DNA of 64,000 bases from Bordetella hinzii LMG 13501 (GCF_001548475.1 NZ_LRUJ01000001.1:217937-281936), one strand, 5' to 3'; counted from the first letter of the stretch, positions 1 to 8,150 are shown. Numbers and translations: made by a program. Notes: a model not told the origin generated them from the sequence alone.

Positions 1-367
1 GGTCGAGTACAGGCTGGCCATACAGCGCGGGCCGATAGCCGCTGGCTGCCAGCGCCAGCAATGGATCGAGCAGCCAGGCCGGGTCCGGATTGCCGCTGGC
101 CAGATCCGCCAGCGCCGAGCCGGGCTGCAGGCCCTCCTGCTCGCCGAGACGCGCCGCAGGCCGGATCACCGTCCCGTTGCGCCCCAGCGTCTCTGCAATG
201 CCTGCGGCCACCAGCTTCCGGTACGCGGCGGCGACCGTGTTGCGGTTGACGCCCAGTTGATCGGCCATCTCGCGCACGGACGGCAGGGTCTGGCCCGCGG
301 CAAGCTGGCCCGCATGTGCCTCGCGGCGAATGCGCTCGAAGATGTCCGATGCGGTCTTTTCGGTCAT
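1..367 (-). CDS. ptsJ: MocR/PtsJ-type transcriptional regulator, N-terminal part (runs off window)
   Basis: The reading frame starts at 367 and stays open to the window edge, giving 122 residues. Residues 5-70 form a GntR winged helix-turn-helix, including LPSVREMADQLGVNRNTVA. Residues 84-122 begin the aminotransferase-like domain (DLASGNPDPAWLLDP), which makes this a MocR chimera. The N-terminus resembles PtsJ, the regulator next to pyridoxal kinase genes in enterobacteria, where PLP bound to the aminotransferase domain is the expected effector. It is divergent from yggS and pdxY, which supports vitamin B6 control. The C-terminus and PLP lysine are outside the window, so completeness is unknown. 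Confidence 0.88.
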   Translation of the reverse strand, partial: MTEKTASDIFERIRREAHAGQLAAGQTLPSVREMADQLGVNRNTVAAAYRKLVAAGIAETLGRNGTVIRPAARLGEQEGLQPGSALADLASGNPDPAWLLDPLLALAASGYRPALYGQPVLD

Positions 368-373
368 TCCAGT

Positions 374-409
374 TTGTCCCGTGACAATGTATATTTTGTC
401 CTATGACAA
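374..409. promoter_or_regulatory. Double 14-bp dyad operator between ptsJ and yggS
   Basis: Two inverted repeats lie between the divergent starts: TTGTCccgtGACAA at 374-387 and TTGTCctatGACAA at 396-409. They are spaced exactly 22 bp apart, two helical turns, and sit 8 bp from the regulator start codon and 29 bp from yggS. Identical arms, variable centres and same-face phasing fit a dimeric regulator binding side by side, most simply the PtsJ-like protein. The binder is inferred. Confidence 0.75.
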
Positions 410-437
410 TGTTAGCAGCACGGAGAACCCCTTGTCC

Positions 438-1241
438 ATGAACGCGCAGACGCATCCCTGGCCCACCGCACACAGCGTCGAGGACTTTCGGCGCAATCTG
501 GCGGCGGTGCATCGGCGCATCGCCGATGCCTGCTCCCGCGCGGGACGCGATCCGTCCGATGTGCGCCTGCTGCCGGTCAGCAAGACCGTGCCGGAGGAGC
601 GCATCCGTCTGGCCTACGCCGCCGGCTGCCGCGACCTGGGTGAGAACAAGGTGCAGGAGGCGCAGCGCAAGGCCGAAGCGATGGTGGATCTCGCCGACCT
701 GCGCTGGTCGGTCATCGGCCACCTGCAGACCAACAAGGCCAAGGTCGTGGCACGCTTCGCCAGCGAGTTCCAGGCTCTGGACAGCCTGCGTGTGGCGGAG
801 GCGCTGGACCGTCGCCTGCAAGCCGAAGGGCGCGCACTGGATGTGTTCGTGCAGGTCAACACCTCGGGCGAGGCCGGCAAGTTCGGCTTGCCGCCTTCCG
901 AGGTGGCCGGCTTCGTCCGGGCGCTGCCGGGCTTCTCCACTCTGCGCGTGCGAGGCCTGATGACGCTGGCGCTGCTGTCGGCCGATCCGGCGCGAGTCCG
1001 TCCCTGCTTCGTGCTGTTGCGCGAACTGCGCGATCGGCTGCGCCAGGAGGCGCCGGCGGGCATCGGCATGGACGAACTGTCGATGGGGATGTCCGGCGAC
1101 TTCGAACTGGCCATCGAGGAAGGCGCCACCGTCGTGCGCGTCGGCCAGGCCATCTTCGGCGCTCGCGCGACGCCGGACAGCCATTACTGGCCCGACGACG
1201 ACCGGGCTGCGACATCGACCGCATCGGAGCAGACCGCATGA
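438..1241 (+). CDS. yggS: YggS/PROSC-family pyridoxal phosphate homeostasis protein
   Basis: This 267-residue protein has the alanine-racemase-like TIM barrel of YggS/PLPBP, which carries PLP without known catalysis and buffers cellular PLP. The PLP lysine is K49 in LLPVSKT; GENKVQE (about 68-74), WSVIGHLQTNKAK and the C-terminal phosphate-site stretch LSMGMSGDFELAI are present. The start at 438 was chosen because the upstream extension in frame reads into the operator. The length is slightly above the usual 230-235 residues because of an N-terminal tail. It overlaps the next gene by 4 bp (ATGA) and heads the B6 operon, opposite the PtsJ-like regulator. Confidence 0.93.
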   Translation: MNAQTHPWPTAHSVEDFRRNLAAVHRRIADACSRAGRDPSDVRLLPVSKTVPEERIRLAYAAGCRDLGENKVQEAQRKAEAMVDLADLRWSVIGHLQTNKAKVVARFASEFQALDSLRVAEALDRRLQAEGRALDVFVQVNTSGEAGKFGLPPSEVAGFVRALPGFSTLRVRGLMTLALLSADPARVRPCFVLLRELRDRLRQEAPAGIGMDELSMGMSGDFELAIEEGATVVRVGQAIFGARATPDSHYWPDDDRAATSTASEQTA

Positions 1242-1954
1242 AGACCGCCCTGGCCCTGCGCCACATCCATTTCGAGGACCTTGGCACGCTCGAACCGCTG
1301 CTGCGCGAGCGTGGATTCGACGTGCGCTACCTCGACCCCGCGACGGACGACCTGACCCGTGAGGAGGCCGCGGCAAGCGATCTTCTCATTGCACTGGGTG
1401 GGCCGATCGGCGCCTTCGACGAGCGGGCCTATCCCTTTCTTGCCGACGAACTGCGTCTGCTCGAACGGCGCCTGGCCAGCGGCCGGCCGCTGCTCGGCAT
1501 TTGTTTGGGCGCGCAATTGATCGCGCGCCTGCTCGGCGCCGCCGTCGCCCCCATGGGCTTCAAGGAGATCGGCTTCGACGCGCTGACACTGACGGATGCG
1601 GGCCGCCGCTCGGTGCTGGCACCGCTGGCTGGCGTGCCGGTGTTGCATTGGCACGGCGACCGCTTCGAACTGCCTGAGGGCAGTGAACTGCTGGCGAGCA
1701 CCGAAAGCTGCGCGCAGCAGGCCTACGCGGTCGGCGACCGGGTGCTGGGTCTGCAGTTCCACCTGGAAGCCGATGCCAGCCGAATCGAACGCTGGCTGGT
1801 CGGCCATTGCTGCGAACTGGGCCAGGCCGGCGTCGATCCGAGCACGCTGCGCGCGGATGCCGAGCGGCATGGGGCAACGCTGAAGGCTGCGGCCCACCGC
1901 ACGATCGGCGCGTGGCTGGACCGGCAGCAGGACACGGGGGTGCGTCCTGAATGA
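1238..1954 (+). CDS. Class I glutamine amidotransferase (GMP synthase-like GATase domain protein)
   Basis: This 238-residue stand-alone GATase1 protein has the nucleophile elbow GICLGAQLIA with C89 and the triad partners in LQFHLE (H175, E177). Family members such as YfeJ/GuaA-like proteins hydrolyse glutamine or gamma-glutamyl compounds; no synthase domain is attached and the acceptor is unknown. It sits between yggS and pdxY with 4-bp overlaps on both sides, so translation is probably coupled. A link to PLP or amino acid metabolism is inferred from position only. It is unlikely to be PdxT, which is shorter and paired with PdxS. Confidence 0.85.
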   Translation: MKTALALRHIHFEDLGTLEPLLRERGFDVRYLDPATDDLTREEAAASDLLIALGGPIGAFDERAYPFLADELRLLERRLASGRPLLGICLGAQLIARLLGAAVAPMGFKEIGFDALTLTDAGRRSVLAPLAGVPVLHWHGDRFELPEGSELLASTESCAQQAYAVGDRVLGLQFHLEADASRIERWLVGHCCELGQAGVDPSTLRADAERHGATLKAAAHRTIGAWLDRQQDTGVRPE

Positions 1955-2793
1955 CGGTGACCCAACCTGTGCCCATCGATGTCATCAGCATCCAGTCCCA
2001 GGTGGTCTACGGGCGGGTCGGCAACAACGCGGCGATTCCCGCGTTGGAAGCCTGCGGGCTGCTCACGGCCGCGGTGCCGACCGCGCTGCTCAGCAACACC
2101 CCGCACTATCCCTCGGTCCATGGCGGCGCGGTGCCCGACGCGTGGTTCGCCGGCTGGCTGGATGACCTGGAGGCGCGTGGCATCCCCGCGCGCGCTCGCG
2201 TTGTGCAGGTCGGCTTCCTCGGCGCGCCGTCGCAGGCACGGATCCTCGCATCCTGGTGGTCGACGATGCGCGAGCGCCACCCGCAACTGCGCCTGCATCT
2301 GGATCCGGTCATTGGCGACTACGACCAGGGCGTGTATGCGGCGGCCGGCATGGCCGAGGCCTGGCGCACGCTGCTGATTCCAGAAGCCCACGGCCTCGTC
2401 CCCAATCGGTTCGAGCTGGAACAGGTCACCGGCAGAACGCTGCAGGGTCTGGCGGATTGCCGCGAGGCTGCCCGCGCGCTGTTGCGCGGCCCCACCCAAT
2501 GGGTGGTGGTGACCAGTGTCCAGGATGATCCCGAAAGCGCCGTCGTCCAGACGCTGCTGGAGACGCGGGACGGGGTATCGCGCCTCTTCGAGCATCCCCA
2601 CGTGCCCTGCGTGGTGAAAGGGGCCGGCGACTACTTCGCCGCGCGCCTGACCGGCCATTGCCTGCTTGGCATAGAGGTGCCTCAGGCCGTCGAGCGCGCC
2701 TGCGGCGATACCGCCGAGCAACTGATCCGCACCCGGCGCCTGGGCTGGGAGGAGATGGCCATCCACGCGAGTGCCGGGAGTGTCCGGCCATGA
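1951..2793 (+). CDS. pdxY: Pyridoxal kinase PdxY
   Basis: This 280-residue ribokinase-fold kinase phosphorylates pyridoxal to PLP in the salvage pathway. Visible marks are the N-terminal substrate segment ISIQSQVVYGRVGNNAA, the central DPVIGD motif near residue 114, LVPNRFELEQVTG, and the ATP/anion-hole motif KGAGDYFAARL near residue 225 whose Asp is the catalytic base (usually GTGD; here GAGD). The length matches PdxY/PdxK proteins (about 280-290). It overlaps the GATase before it and the small gene after it by 4 bp. A PtsJ-like regulator and YggS in the same cluster support the PLP role. Confidence 0.92.
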   Translation: MTVTQPVPIDVISIQSQVVYGRVGNNAAIPALEACGLLTAAVPTALLSNTPHYPSVHGGAVPDAWFAGWLDDLEARGIPARARVVQVGFLGAPSQARILASWWSTMRERHPQLRLHLDPVIGDYDQGVYAAAGMAEAWRTLLIPEAHGLVPNRFELEQVTGRTLQGLADCREAARALLRGPTQWVVVTSVQDDPESAVVQTLLETRDGVSRLFEHPHVPCVVKGAGDYFAARLTGHCLLGIEVPQAVERACGDTAEQLIRTRRLGWEEMAIHASAGSVRP

Positions 2794-3065
2794 ACGCCTA
2801 CCGCCTCGTGATTTCCCGGCATGGCCGGCTGCTGGGCCAGTTCGACAGCGAAACGCCCTGGGCGGGCGACGCGATCCGCGACCTGCTACAGCGACTTCCC
2901 GAATGCGATGGCTATCGCACCGAACTGTTCGTCGCGCGCGAAGAGCGCCGATTGCTCGAAAGCGGTCCTGGCGGCCTGAAGGTCCTCGGCCGCGAGCCCT
3001 TGTTCCAACCCTTGCCGATCACGGCGCTGCTGTCCGGCACGGCGCCCGAGGAGCCGCTCGCGTGA
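2790..3065 (+). CDS. Hypothetical 91-residue protein, last gene of the B6 operon
   Basis: I do not recognise this family. The 91-residue product starts MNAYRLVISRHGRLLGQFDS, is soluble-looking and mixed in charge, has no signal peptide or membrane segment, and contains LFVAREERRLLESGP in its middle. The start is fixed by the ATGA overlap with pdxY. The tight coupling suggests it acts with the B6 genes, but the function is unknown. An alternative is a leftover ORF, which the overlap makes less likely. Confidence 0.6.
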   Translation: MNAYRLVISRHGRLLGQFDSETPWAGDAIRDLLQRLPECDGYRTELFVAREERRLLESGPGGLKVLGREPLFQPLPITALLSGTAPEEPLA

Positions 3066-3102
3066 ATCAAGCTCCTGGCCTCACGTACGCCTAGGTGGTG
3101 CG

Positions 3103-4011
3103 ATGGAGCTGCGACACCTGCGCTGTTTCGTGGCAGTGGCCGAGGAACTGCACTTCACGCGTGCGGCGGTGCGGCTTCATATCGAGCAGTCACCGCTGTC
3201 GCGCACCATCCGGGAACTGGAGTCCGACCTCGGCGCCACGCTGTTCGAGCGCAATCGGCGCGGCACCCAGCTCACCTGGGCGGGCCAGGTCCTGCTGGAA
3301 GATGCCCGCCGCGTGTTCGCGGTGCTGGAACAGGCACGAACCAACGTCCGGGCCGCCGCCACGGGCTATCGCGGCATGCTGCGCATCGCGCTGTCGGACG
3401 GTATCGCGCCTACACGCCTCGCGGCACTCCTGGCCCTGTGCCGGGAGGAAGAGCCCGATGTGGAAATCCGCCTGTTCGAGACGCCGCTCGCATCGCAGGT
3501 ACGCGGATTGCGCGACGACACTTTCGATGCCGGGTTTGCGCAGTCCGACGAGGCTGGAGAGGGCATCCTGTGCGAGGCGGTCTGGTCCGATCCCATCCTG
3601 GTGGCCATTCCGACGCGCCATCCTTTGCTGGCCTTCAGGCAGGTCCCTCTGGATGAACTGCTGCGCTATCCCCTGATCAAGTGCCACCCGGAAACCTGCG
3701 AGGGTGCGTATCGGCAGATCAAACGGCTGCTCCGGACGGCCGCCATCCAGCCACGGATCGCAGAGCGGGTCGCGACACTGGAATTGATGCTGACGCTGGT
3801 GGCCGCAGGCTACGGACTGGGCCTCGCCACGGCGGCGCAGATTTCGGTCTGCCGCCATCCCGAGATCATCGCGCGGCCACTGTCGGACCCGTCGGCATGC
3901 ATGACCACCTACCTGTTGCGGCCGGACAGCGAGCCCTCGGAACCGCTGCAGCACTTCATCGAACGCGCCATGCTCTCGCGCGACGACAGTCCCGCCGTCG
4001 ATCCGATCTAG
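3103..4011 (+). CDS. LysR-family transcriptional regulator
   Basis: This 302-residue complete LysR protein has an N-terminal winged helix-turn-helix at residues 1-60 (MELRHLRCFVAVAEELHFTR) followed by an effector-binding domain (about 90-290). It begins 37 bp after the small B6-operon gene and is followed by a convergent PhzF-like gene. Its effector domain shares stretches such as LVAAGYG and HPLLAF with the truncated LysR domain at 21859-22482, so the two ICE genes are probably paralogues. The target is unknown; the neighbouring LysE/PhzF and hydrolase genes are candidates. Confidence 0.9.
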   Translation: MELRHLRCFVAVAEELHFTRAAVRLHIEQSPLSRTIRELESDLGATLFERNRRGTQLTWAGQVLLEDARRVFAVLEQARTNVRAAATGYRGMLRIALSDGIAPTRLAALLALCREEEPDVEIRLFETPLASQVRGLRDDTFDAGFAQSDEAGEGILCEAVWSDPILVAIPTRHPLLAFRQVPLDELLRYPLIKCHPETCEGAYRQIKRLLRTAAIQPRIAERVATLELMLTLVAAGYGLGLATAAQISVCRHPEIIARPLSDPSACMTTYLLRPDSEPSEPLQHFIERAMLSRDDSPAVDPI

Positions 4012-4114
4012 CCCTGGGCAACCGCGTTCGTTGCAGCGCAGGCCTTCGTCAGGGACGCCGCGCAGGTACCATGGCAAGCCATGGGCGACCGAGCGGCTGA
4101 ACGTGCCGCCGCCT

Positions 4115-5002
4115 CTACAGATGCAGGGTGCCGCTGGCGACGGTCACGGCCTGGCCGCCGACGCGCACCGTCAGTTCTTCTCCGTTGCGCGTCCATTCGA
4201 CGTGGATCAGGCCATCGCGCCCCATCTCGATGCCTTGCTCCGCAAGGTAGCCCCCCTGGAGAGCCGATGCGTGCCGGTGCCTTGCCAGGAATGCCGCGAC
4301 ACACCCGTTTCCAGACCCGCAGACGGGGTCCTCGGCCACGCCTTCGCCTGGCGCGAACGTGCGCAGGCGCAAGCGTACCGGCGCGTCGGCCTCGTGTTCG
4401 GCAAAGACGGTCACGCCGACGGCACCCGATGCGCGGCAGCGTTCGGCGATGCGAGGCAGGTCGGGACGCAGCGACGCCAGGGCGGCGACGCTGCGCAGTT
4501 CGGCGATCAGCCACGGGATGCCGGTGGAGACGACTTCCACCGGCATCGCGGCCAGCATGTTCGCATCGCAGCCCAGCAGGGCCGACATTTCCCCAGGACC
4601 GACGGCCGTGCTGCGGAACTGCGGGCTGGCCTGGGTCATCCAGTAGATCGGCGAGCCCTCGGTCGGAACGACTTCGACAGGCACGATGCCGATGCCGCAG
4701 GCCTGCCGCAGCAGACTTGCATCGGCCAGGTCGCCACGGTGCGCACGCACCGCGCTCGCAGTGGCGATTGTGGGGTGCCCCGCGAACGGCAGCTCGCTGG
4801 AGGGCGTGAAGATGCGCACCCGATAGTCGGTGTCGGGCGATTCCGGGGCCAGCACGAAGACCGTCTCGGACAGGTTCATCTCGCGCGCGATCCGCTGCAT
4901 GGTCCGCGCACCGAGGTCGTCGGCATCGAACACGACGGCAGCCGGGTTGCCCCTGAGCGGCTGGCTCGTGAACACATCGACTTGCAGGAAGGATTTGTTC
5001 AT
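4115..5002 (-). CDS. PhzF-family isomerase/epimerase
   Basis: This 295-residue protein has the double hot-dog-barrel PhzF signature. It contains the catalytic-Glu motif MNLSETVFV near residue 45, PFAGHPTIATA near 73, and the second-half motifs EDPVCGSGNGC and FAPGEGV. Relatives include phenazine PhzF and many isomerases of small acids. The start at 5002 (MNKSFLQVDVFTSQPLRGNP) fits the usual family N-terminus, so the longer open frame was not used. It lies 61 bp downstream of a LysE exporter on the same strand and is probably co-transcribed. There are no other phenazine genes, so the substrate is unknown. Confidence 0.9.
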   Translation of the reverse strand: MNKSFLQVDVFTSQPLRGNPAAVVFDADDLGARTMQRIAREMNLSETVFVLAPESPDTDYRVRIFTPSSELPFAGHPTIATASAVRAHRGDLADASLLRQACGIGIVPVEVVPTEGSPIYWMTQASPQFRSTAVGPGEMSALLGCDANMLAAMPVEVVSTGIPWLIAELRSVAALASLRPDLPRIAERCRASGAVGVTVFAEHEADAPVRLRLRTFAPGEGVAEDPVCGSGNGCVAAFLARHRHASALQGGYLAEQGIEMGRDGLIHVEWTRNGEELTVRVGGQAVTVASGTLHL

Positions 5003-5063
5003 CGCTTCTCCAGGGTCGGTCGCACCGCCTGTGCTCGGTTGCGTGCGCGTGGCCGGGGACGAA

Positions 5064-5723
5064 TCACGCGGCCAGGGCCTTGGCGCCGCTCGACGGCCTC
5101 CACAAAAGAATCCATGCGGCGAATCCGAGGAAGCCGATGCCCGCCAGGCGCGTGCAGCGCTGGCGCCAGACGGAAGTGCCCAATGCCCCGCGCACCCGGC
5201 TTGCGATGGCGGCATAGCCGCTCAAGGTGGCGCCGCTGAGGATCACGAAGATCGCGGTCAGGCCCATGAACTGAGGGATGAGCGCCTGGTCGGCCCGGAT
5301 GAACTGGGGGAAGAAGGCGGTGAAGAAGAGGATCGACTTCGGATTGGATGTCGCCACCAGGAATCCTTCCTTCGCCAGCGCGAAGGCCTGCACCGGCCCT
5401 GCGTCATGGGCACCGGCGTCCGGCGGCCGCGTGTGTCTGCCCTGCACAAGCAGGCGAAGACCGAGGTACGCCAGGTAGGCGGCGCCGGCCAGCCGCAGTG
5501 CGGTCATCGCGTGGGCGGAGGCAAGCAGGAACAGGCCGACGCCCCACGCGGCCGCGACGGAAACCACGAGCAACCCCAACATGTTGCCCAGCGTCGACCA
5601 CAGGCTCGCGACCACGCCCTGGCGAGCGCCATTGCGCATCGCCAGCAGGATGGCCGGACCGGGCGTAAGGATGGACAGCCAGGCCGCCAGGACGTAGGAA
5701 ATCAGGAGCGGGATATCGGACAT
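5064..5723 (-). CDS. LysE/RhtB-family amino acid exporter
   Basis: This 219-residue membrane protein has about six predicted hydrophobic segments and the family signature LTPGPAILLAMRNGARQG near residue 20. It also has the central KEGFLVATSNPKSILFFTAFFPQFI. Family members export amino acids or related metabolites across the inner membrane. The start at 5723 gives the standard N-terminus (MSDIPLLISYVLAAWLS). It is upstream of the PhzF gene on the same strand and divergent from the hydrolase at 5909, sharing a 185-bp region with a 12-bp palindrome. Confidence 0.92.
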   Translation of the reverse strand: MSDIPLLISYVLAAWLSILTPGPAILLAMRNGARQGVVASLWSTLGNMLGLLVVSVAAAWGVGLFLLASAHAMTALRLAGAAYLAYLGLRLLVQGRHTRPPDAGAHDAGPVQAFALAKEGFLVATSNPKSILFFTAFFPQFIRADQALIPQFMGLTAIFVILSGATLSGYAAIASRVRGALGTSVWRQRCTRLAGIGFLGFAAWILLWRPSSGAKALAA

Positions 5724-5758
5724 GGCGAACTCGGCGGGCTTCTTCGTCGGTTGTGAAG

Positions 5759-5770
5759 GAAGTGCACTTC
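5759..5770. promoter_or_regulatory. 12-bp perfect palindrome in a divergent promoter region
   Basis: GAAGTGCACTTC lies between the divergent lysE and hydrolase genes, 36 bp upstream of the lysE start. It is a candidate regulator site, possibly for the LysR protein at 3103-4011. No further repeat of the motif was noticed nearby, so this is tentative. Confidence 0.35.
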
Positions 5771-5908
5771 GACGATAGCCAAGGCCATTCGAGCTGACCA
5801 TTGAGCTTTTCTCGACGCTTGCTGAGACCTTCTCACTCGGCAATTCGACGCATCGGTCTTAAGGTTTCCAGCCAGACAACGTCACTCCGGATATCCGCGC
5901 ACGCCACC

Positions 5909-6520
5909 ATGAGCCACCTTCAGACCGTTCGCCTCTTGATGCTTCCCGGTATCGGCAATTCCGGGCCGGAGCATTGGCAGACGCGCTGGGCGTCGCGCCA
6001 GGAGCATGGCCGGCGATTCCAACCTGCCGACTGGGACAGGCCGGACCTGGCCGACTGGCTGCAGGCACTCGATGCGGCCATCGACGAGTGCGGCGCGCCC
6101 GTCGTCCTGGTCGCACACAGCCTTTCGTGCCTGCTCGTCGCGCACTGGGCATCGCGGCCGGGAATCGGGGAAAACATCCAGCATCGGATCGCCCAGGTCC
6201 GGGGCGCCTTCCTCGTTGCCGTCCCTGACCCCGGCGCACCGGCGTTTCCGGGCGAGGCGAGCGAGTTCGGCCCGCCACCGACCGAACCCCTGCCGTTTCC
6301 CGCGCTGGTGGTCGCCAGCAGCGACGACCCCTATGGCTCGCCGGAGCACGCCCGGCGCATGGCCATGGGTTGGGCAGCGGGATGCGTGGAAATCGGCGCC
6401 CTCGGGCACATCAATGCCGCCAGCGGCGTGGGCGACTGGGACACCGGCTGGCATCTGCTGCAGGCATTCGGAGCGGGGCTGCGCGTCCAGATGCCGGCAT
6501 CGAATCGACCGGGAGGGTGA
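5909..6520 (+). CDS. RBBP9/YdeN-family alpha/beta hydrolase
   Basis: This 203-residue serine hydrolase has LMLPGIGNSGPEHWQTRW at the N-terminus, typical of RBBP9/YdeN proteins. The nucleophile elbow is VAHSLSCLL (Ser near residue 69), the acid is in VVASSDDPYGS, and the final His is in LGHINAASG. The start at 5909 gives the normal N-terminus. The substrate is unknown. It begins the plus-strand run of hydrolase, DUF1737, LysE and TSUP genes, divergent from lysE/phzF. A short gap of 2 bp to the DUF1737 gene suggests one transcript. Confidence 0.9.
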   Translation: MSHLQTVRLLMLPGIGNSGPEHWQTRWASRQEHGRRFQPADWDRPDLADWLQALDAAIDECGAPVVLVAHSLSCLLVAHWASRPGIGENIQHRIAQVRGAFLVAVPDPGAPAFPGEASEFGPPPTEPLPFPALVVASSDDPYGSPEHARRMAMGWAAGCVEIGALGHINAASGVGDWDTGWHLLQAFGAGLRVQMPASNRPGG

Positions 6521-6522
6521 GC

Positions 6523-6729
6523 ATGCGCGCGTATCGCTACCTGACCGGCATCGACGACGCGGCGTTCTGCCACCGCGTCACCGCGGCCCTGAACAGCGGC
6601 TGGGAGTTGTATGGCGCGCCGAGCCTGACCTACGACGCGGCGCGTGGCGCAGTGATCTGCGGCCAGGCCATCGTCAAGACCATCGAATCGACGACGTACA
6701 GCGAGTCACTGGACTTGTCTGTGCTCTGA
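6523..6729 (+). CDS. DUF1737 domain protein
   Basis: The 68-residue product reads MRAYRYLTGIDDAAFCHRV and contains WELYGAPSLTYD, the signature of DUF1737, a small domain seen at the ends of various proteins and as stand-alone products. The domain covers nearly the whole length. It has no signal peptide or membrane segment and its function is unknown. It starts 2 bp after the hydrolase stop, with a GGGAGGGTGA ribosome-binding stretch, and precedes the LysE gene by 14 bp. Confidence 0.8.
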   Translation: MRAYRYLTGIDDAAFCHRVTAALNSGWELYGAPSLTYDAARGAVICGQAIVKTIESTTYSESLDLSVL

Positions 6730-6743
6730 CGGAGATCCCCCCA

Positions 6744-7379
6744 ATGGATGCATCGACCGCGATCCTGGGCTTCACGCTGACGGCGCTGCTGCTCACCTTG
6801 ACCCCCGGCCTGGACACGGCGCTGGTACTGCGCACGGCCGCTGTGGAAGGGGGGCGCAAGGCGATGAGGGCGGGCGGCGGCATCGTGACCGGCGTGCTGA
6901 TCTGGGGGCTGATCGCGGCCCTCGGGCTCGGCGCGGTGCTCGCGGTCTCCCGACTCGCCTACACCCTGCTGCAGATCGCGGGCGCGGCCTATCTGCTCTG
7001 GCTCGGCTGGAAGCTGATCTCTGGCGCGCGCAAGAGCCTCCCGACGCTGCCCGCAGACGATCCGCCGCTCGTGCGTGGCGAGCGCTGGTTCCTGCGCGGT
7101 CTGCTGACGAATCTGCTCAATCCCAAGGTCGGGGTGTTCTACGTGAGCCTCCTGCCACAGTTCGTTCCCGCCGACGTGCCGGTGGTCGGGTTCAGCGTGC
7201 TGTTGGCCGGCATCCACGCCGCGATGGGACTGCTCTGGTTCGCCGCACTGGTGCTGGCCACGCGGCCCCTGGCACGCTGGCTGCGCCGGCCCACGGTGAT
7301 GCGCTCGCTCGATGCGCTCACCGGCCTGGCGCTGATGGGGTTTGGCCTGCGTCTGGCCCTGTCCAGGCCGACGAGCTGA
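6744..7379 (+). CDS. LysE-family exporter (second copy)
   Basis: This 211-residue inner-membrane protein has about six hydrophobic segments and the LysE motif LTLTPGLDTALVLRTA near residue 18. It also has LLTNLLNPKVGVFYVSLLPQFVP in the middle. It is only a distant paralogue of the exporter at 5064-5723, so it is not a recent duplication. It follows DUF1737 after 14 bp with a GGAG ribosome-binding site and is followed by a TSUP exporter gene, so this cargo block is rich in efflux functions. The substrate is unknown. Confidence 0.92.
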   Translation: MDASTAILGFTLTALLLTLTPGLDTALVLRTAAVEGGRKAMRAGGGIVTGVLIWGLIAALGLGAVLAVSRLAYTLLQIAGAAYLLWLGWKLISGARKSLPTLPADDPPLVRGERWFLRGLLTNLLNPKVGVFYVSLLPQFVPADVPVVGFSVLLAGIHAAMGLLWFAALVLATRPLARWLRRPTVMRSLDALTGLALMGFGLRLALSRPTS

Positions 7380-7391
7380 GGTGCGAGCGGC

Positions 7392-8150
7392 ATGGACATC
7401 GGAACCTTCCTGCTGCTGGCCGGTGCCAGCATGATCGGCGGCATCTGCAATGCGGTGGCCGGCGGCGGCACATTCTTCACCTTTCCCGCGCTGCTGGCTG
7501 CCGGCGTACCACCCGTGGTGGCCAACGCCACCAGCGCGGTGTCGATCTGGCCGGGGCATGCGAGCAGCCTGCTCTGCTATCGCAGCGAACTCGGGCGCCA
7601 CCGCGCCGCGTTGCGGCGCAGCCTGCCCGTGGTCGGTGCCGGTTCGCTGGTGGGCGCCGCACTGTTGGTGTTCACCGGAGATGCACAGTTCAGCCGTCTG
7701 GTGCCGTGGCTGATCCTCGTCGCGACCGTTCTGTTCGCCCTGGGGCCCTGGCTGCGCCAGGCCATCGAGCGGCATGCTCGCGGTCAGGTGCCGCACCTGG
7801 TGGCTGCGGGGGCGGAGTTCCTGACCGCACTCTATGGCGGCTACTTCGGCGCCGGCCTGGGCATCATGCTGATGGCGATCCTGACCTTGCTGGGTGTGCG
7901 CGATGTCCAGGAGGCCAACGCCGTCAAGAATGCGATGGCTACCGTCGTGACCAGTGCCGCGGTGATGCTCTTCGTCGCCACCGGGTCCATCGCCTGGGCG
8001 CAAGGCAGTGCGGTCCTGCTGGGCGCGATCGTGGGGGGCTATGCCGGCGCGCGGTTGGCGCGCTGGATTCCGCCGCTGGCGCTGCGTTGGACGATCGTGG
8101 CGACCGGCCTGGCGCTCTCTGCGTACTTCGGGCTGAAGGCGGGCGCATGA
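7392..8150 (+). CDS. TSUP (TauE/SafE)-family membrane transporter
   Basis: This 252-residue membrane protein has about eight hydrophobic segments and the paired TSUP repeat motifs AGGGTFFTFPALLAAGVPP (N-terminal half) and YGGYFGAGLGIMLMAIL (C-terminal half). Family members move sulfite, sulfoacetate or other organosulfur anions; the substrate cannot be read here. The gene starts 12 bp after lysE. Its stop overlaps a possible ATG of a small ORF that leads into the CoA-transferase gene. Confidence 0.9.
   Translation: MDIGTFLLLAGASMIGGICNAVAGGGTFFTFPALLAAGVPPVVANATSAVSIWPGHASSLLCYRSELGRHRAALRRSLPVVGAGSLVGAALLVFTGDAQFSRLVPWLILVATVLFALGPWLRQAIERHARGQVPHLVAAGAEFLTALYGGYFGAGLGIMLMAILTLLGVRDVQEANAVKNAMATVVTSAAVMLFVATGSIAWAQGSAVLLGAIVGGYAGARLARWIPPLALRWTIVATGLALSAYFGLKAGA

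Noticed and set aside
526..960. Open frame of 144 residues overlapping yggS
   Set aside because: It is a GC-rich shadow with Arg/Ser/Cys-rich composition; YggS in the other frame has all family motifs.
6630..8003. 457-residue frame opposite the lysE and TSUP genes
   Set aside because: It is antisense to two recognised membrane-protein genes and has His/Gln/Arg-rich composition with no domain.
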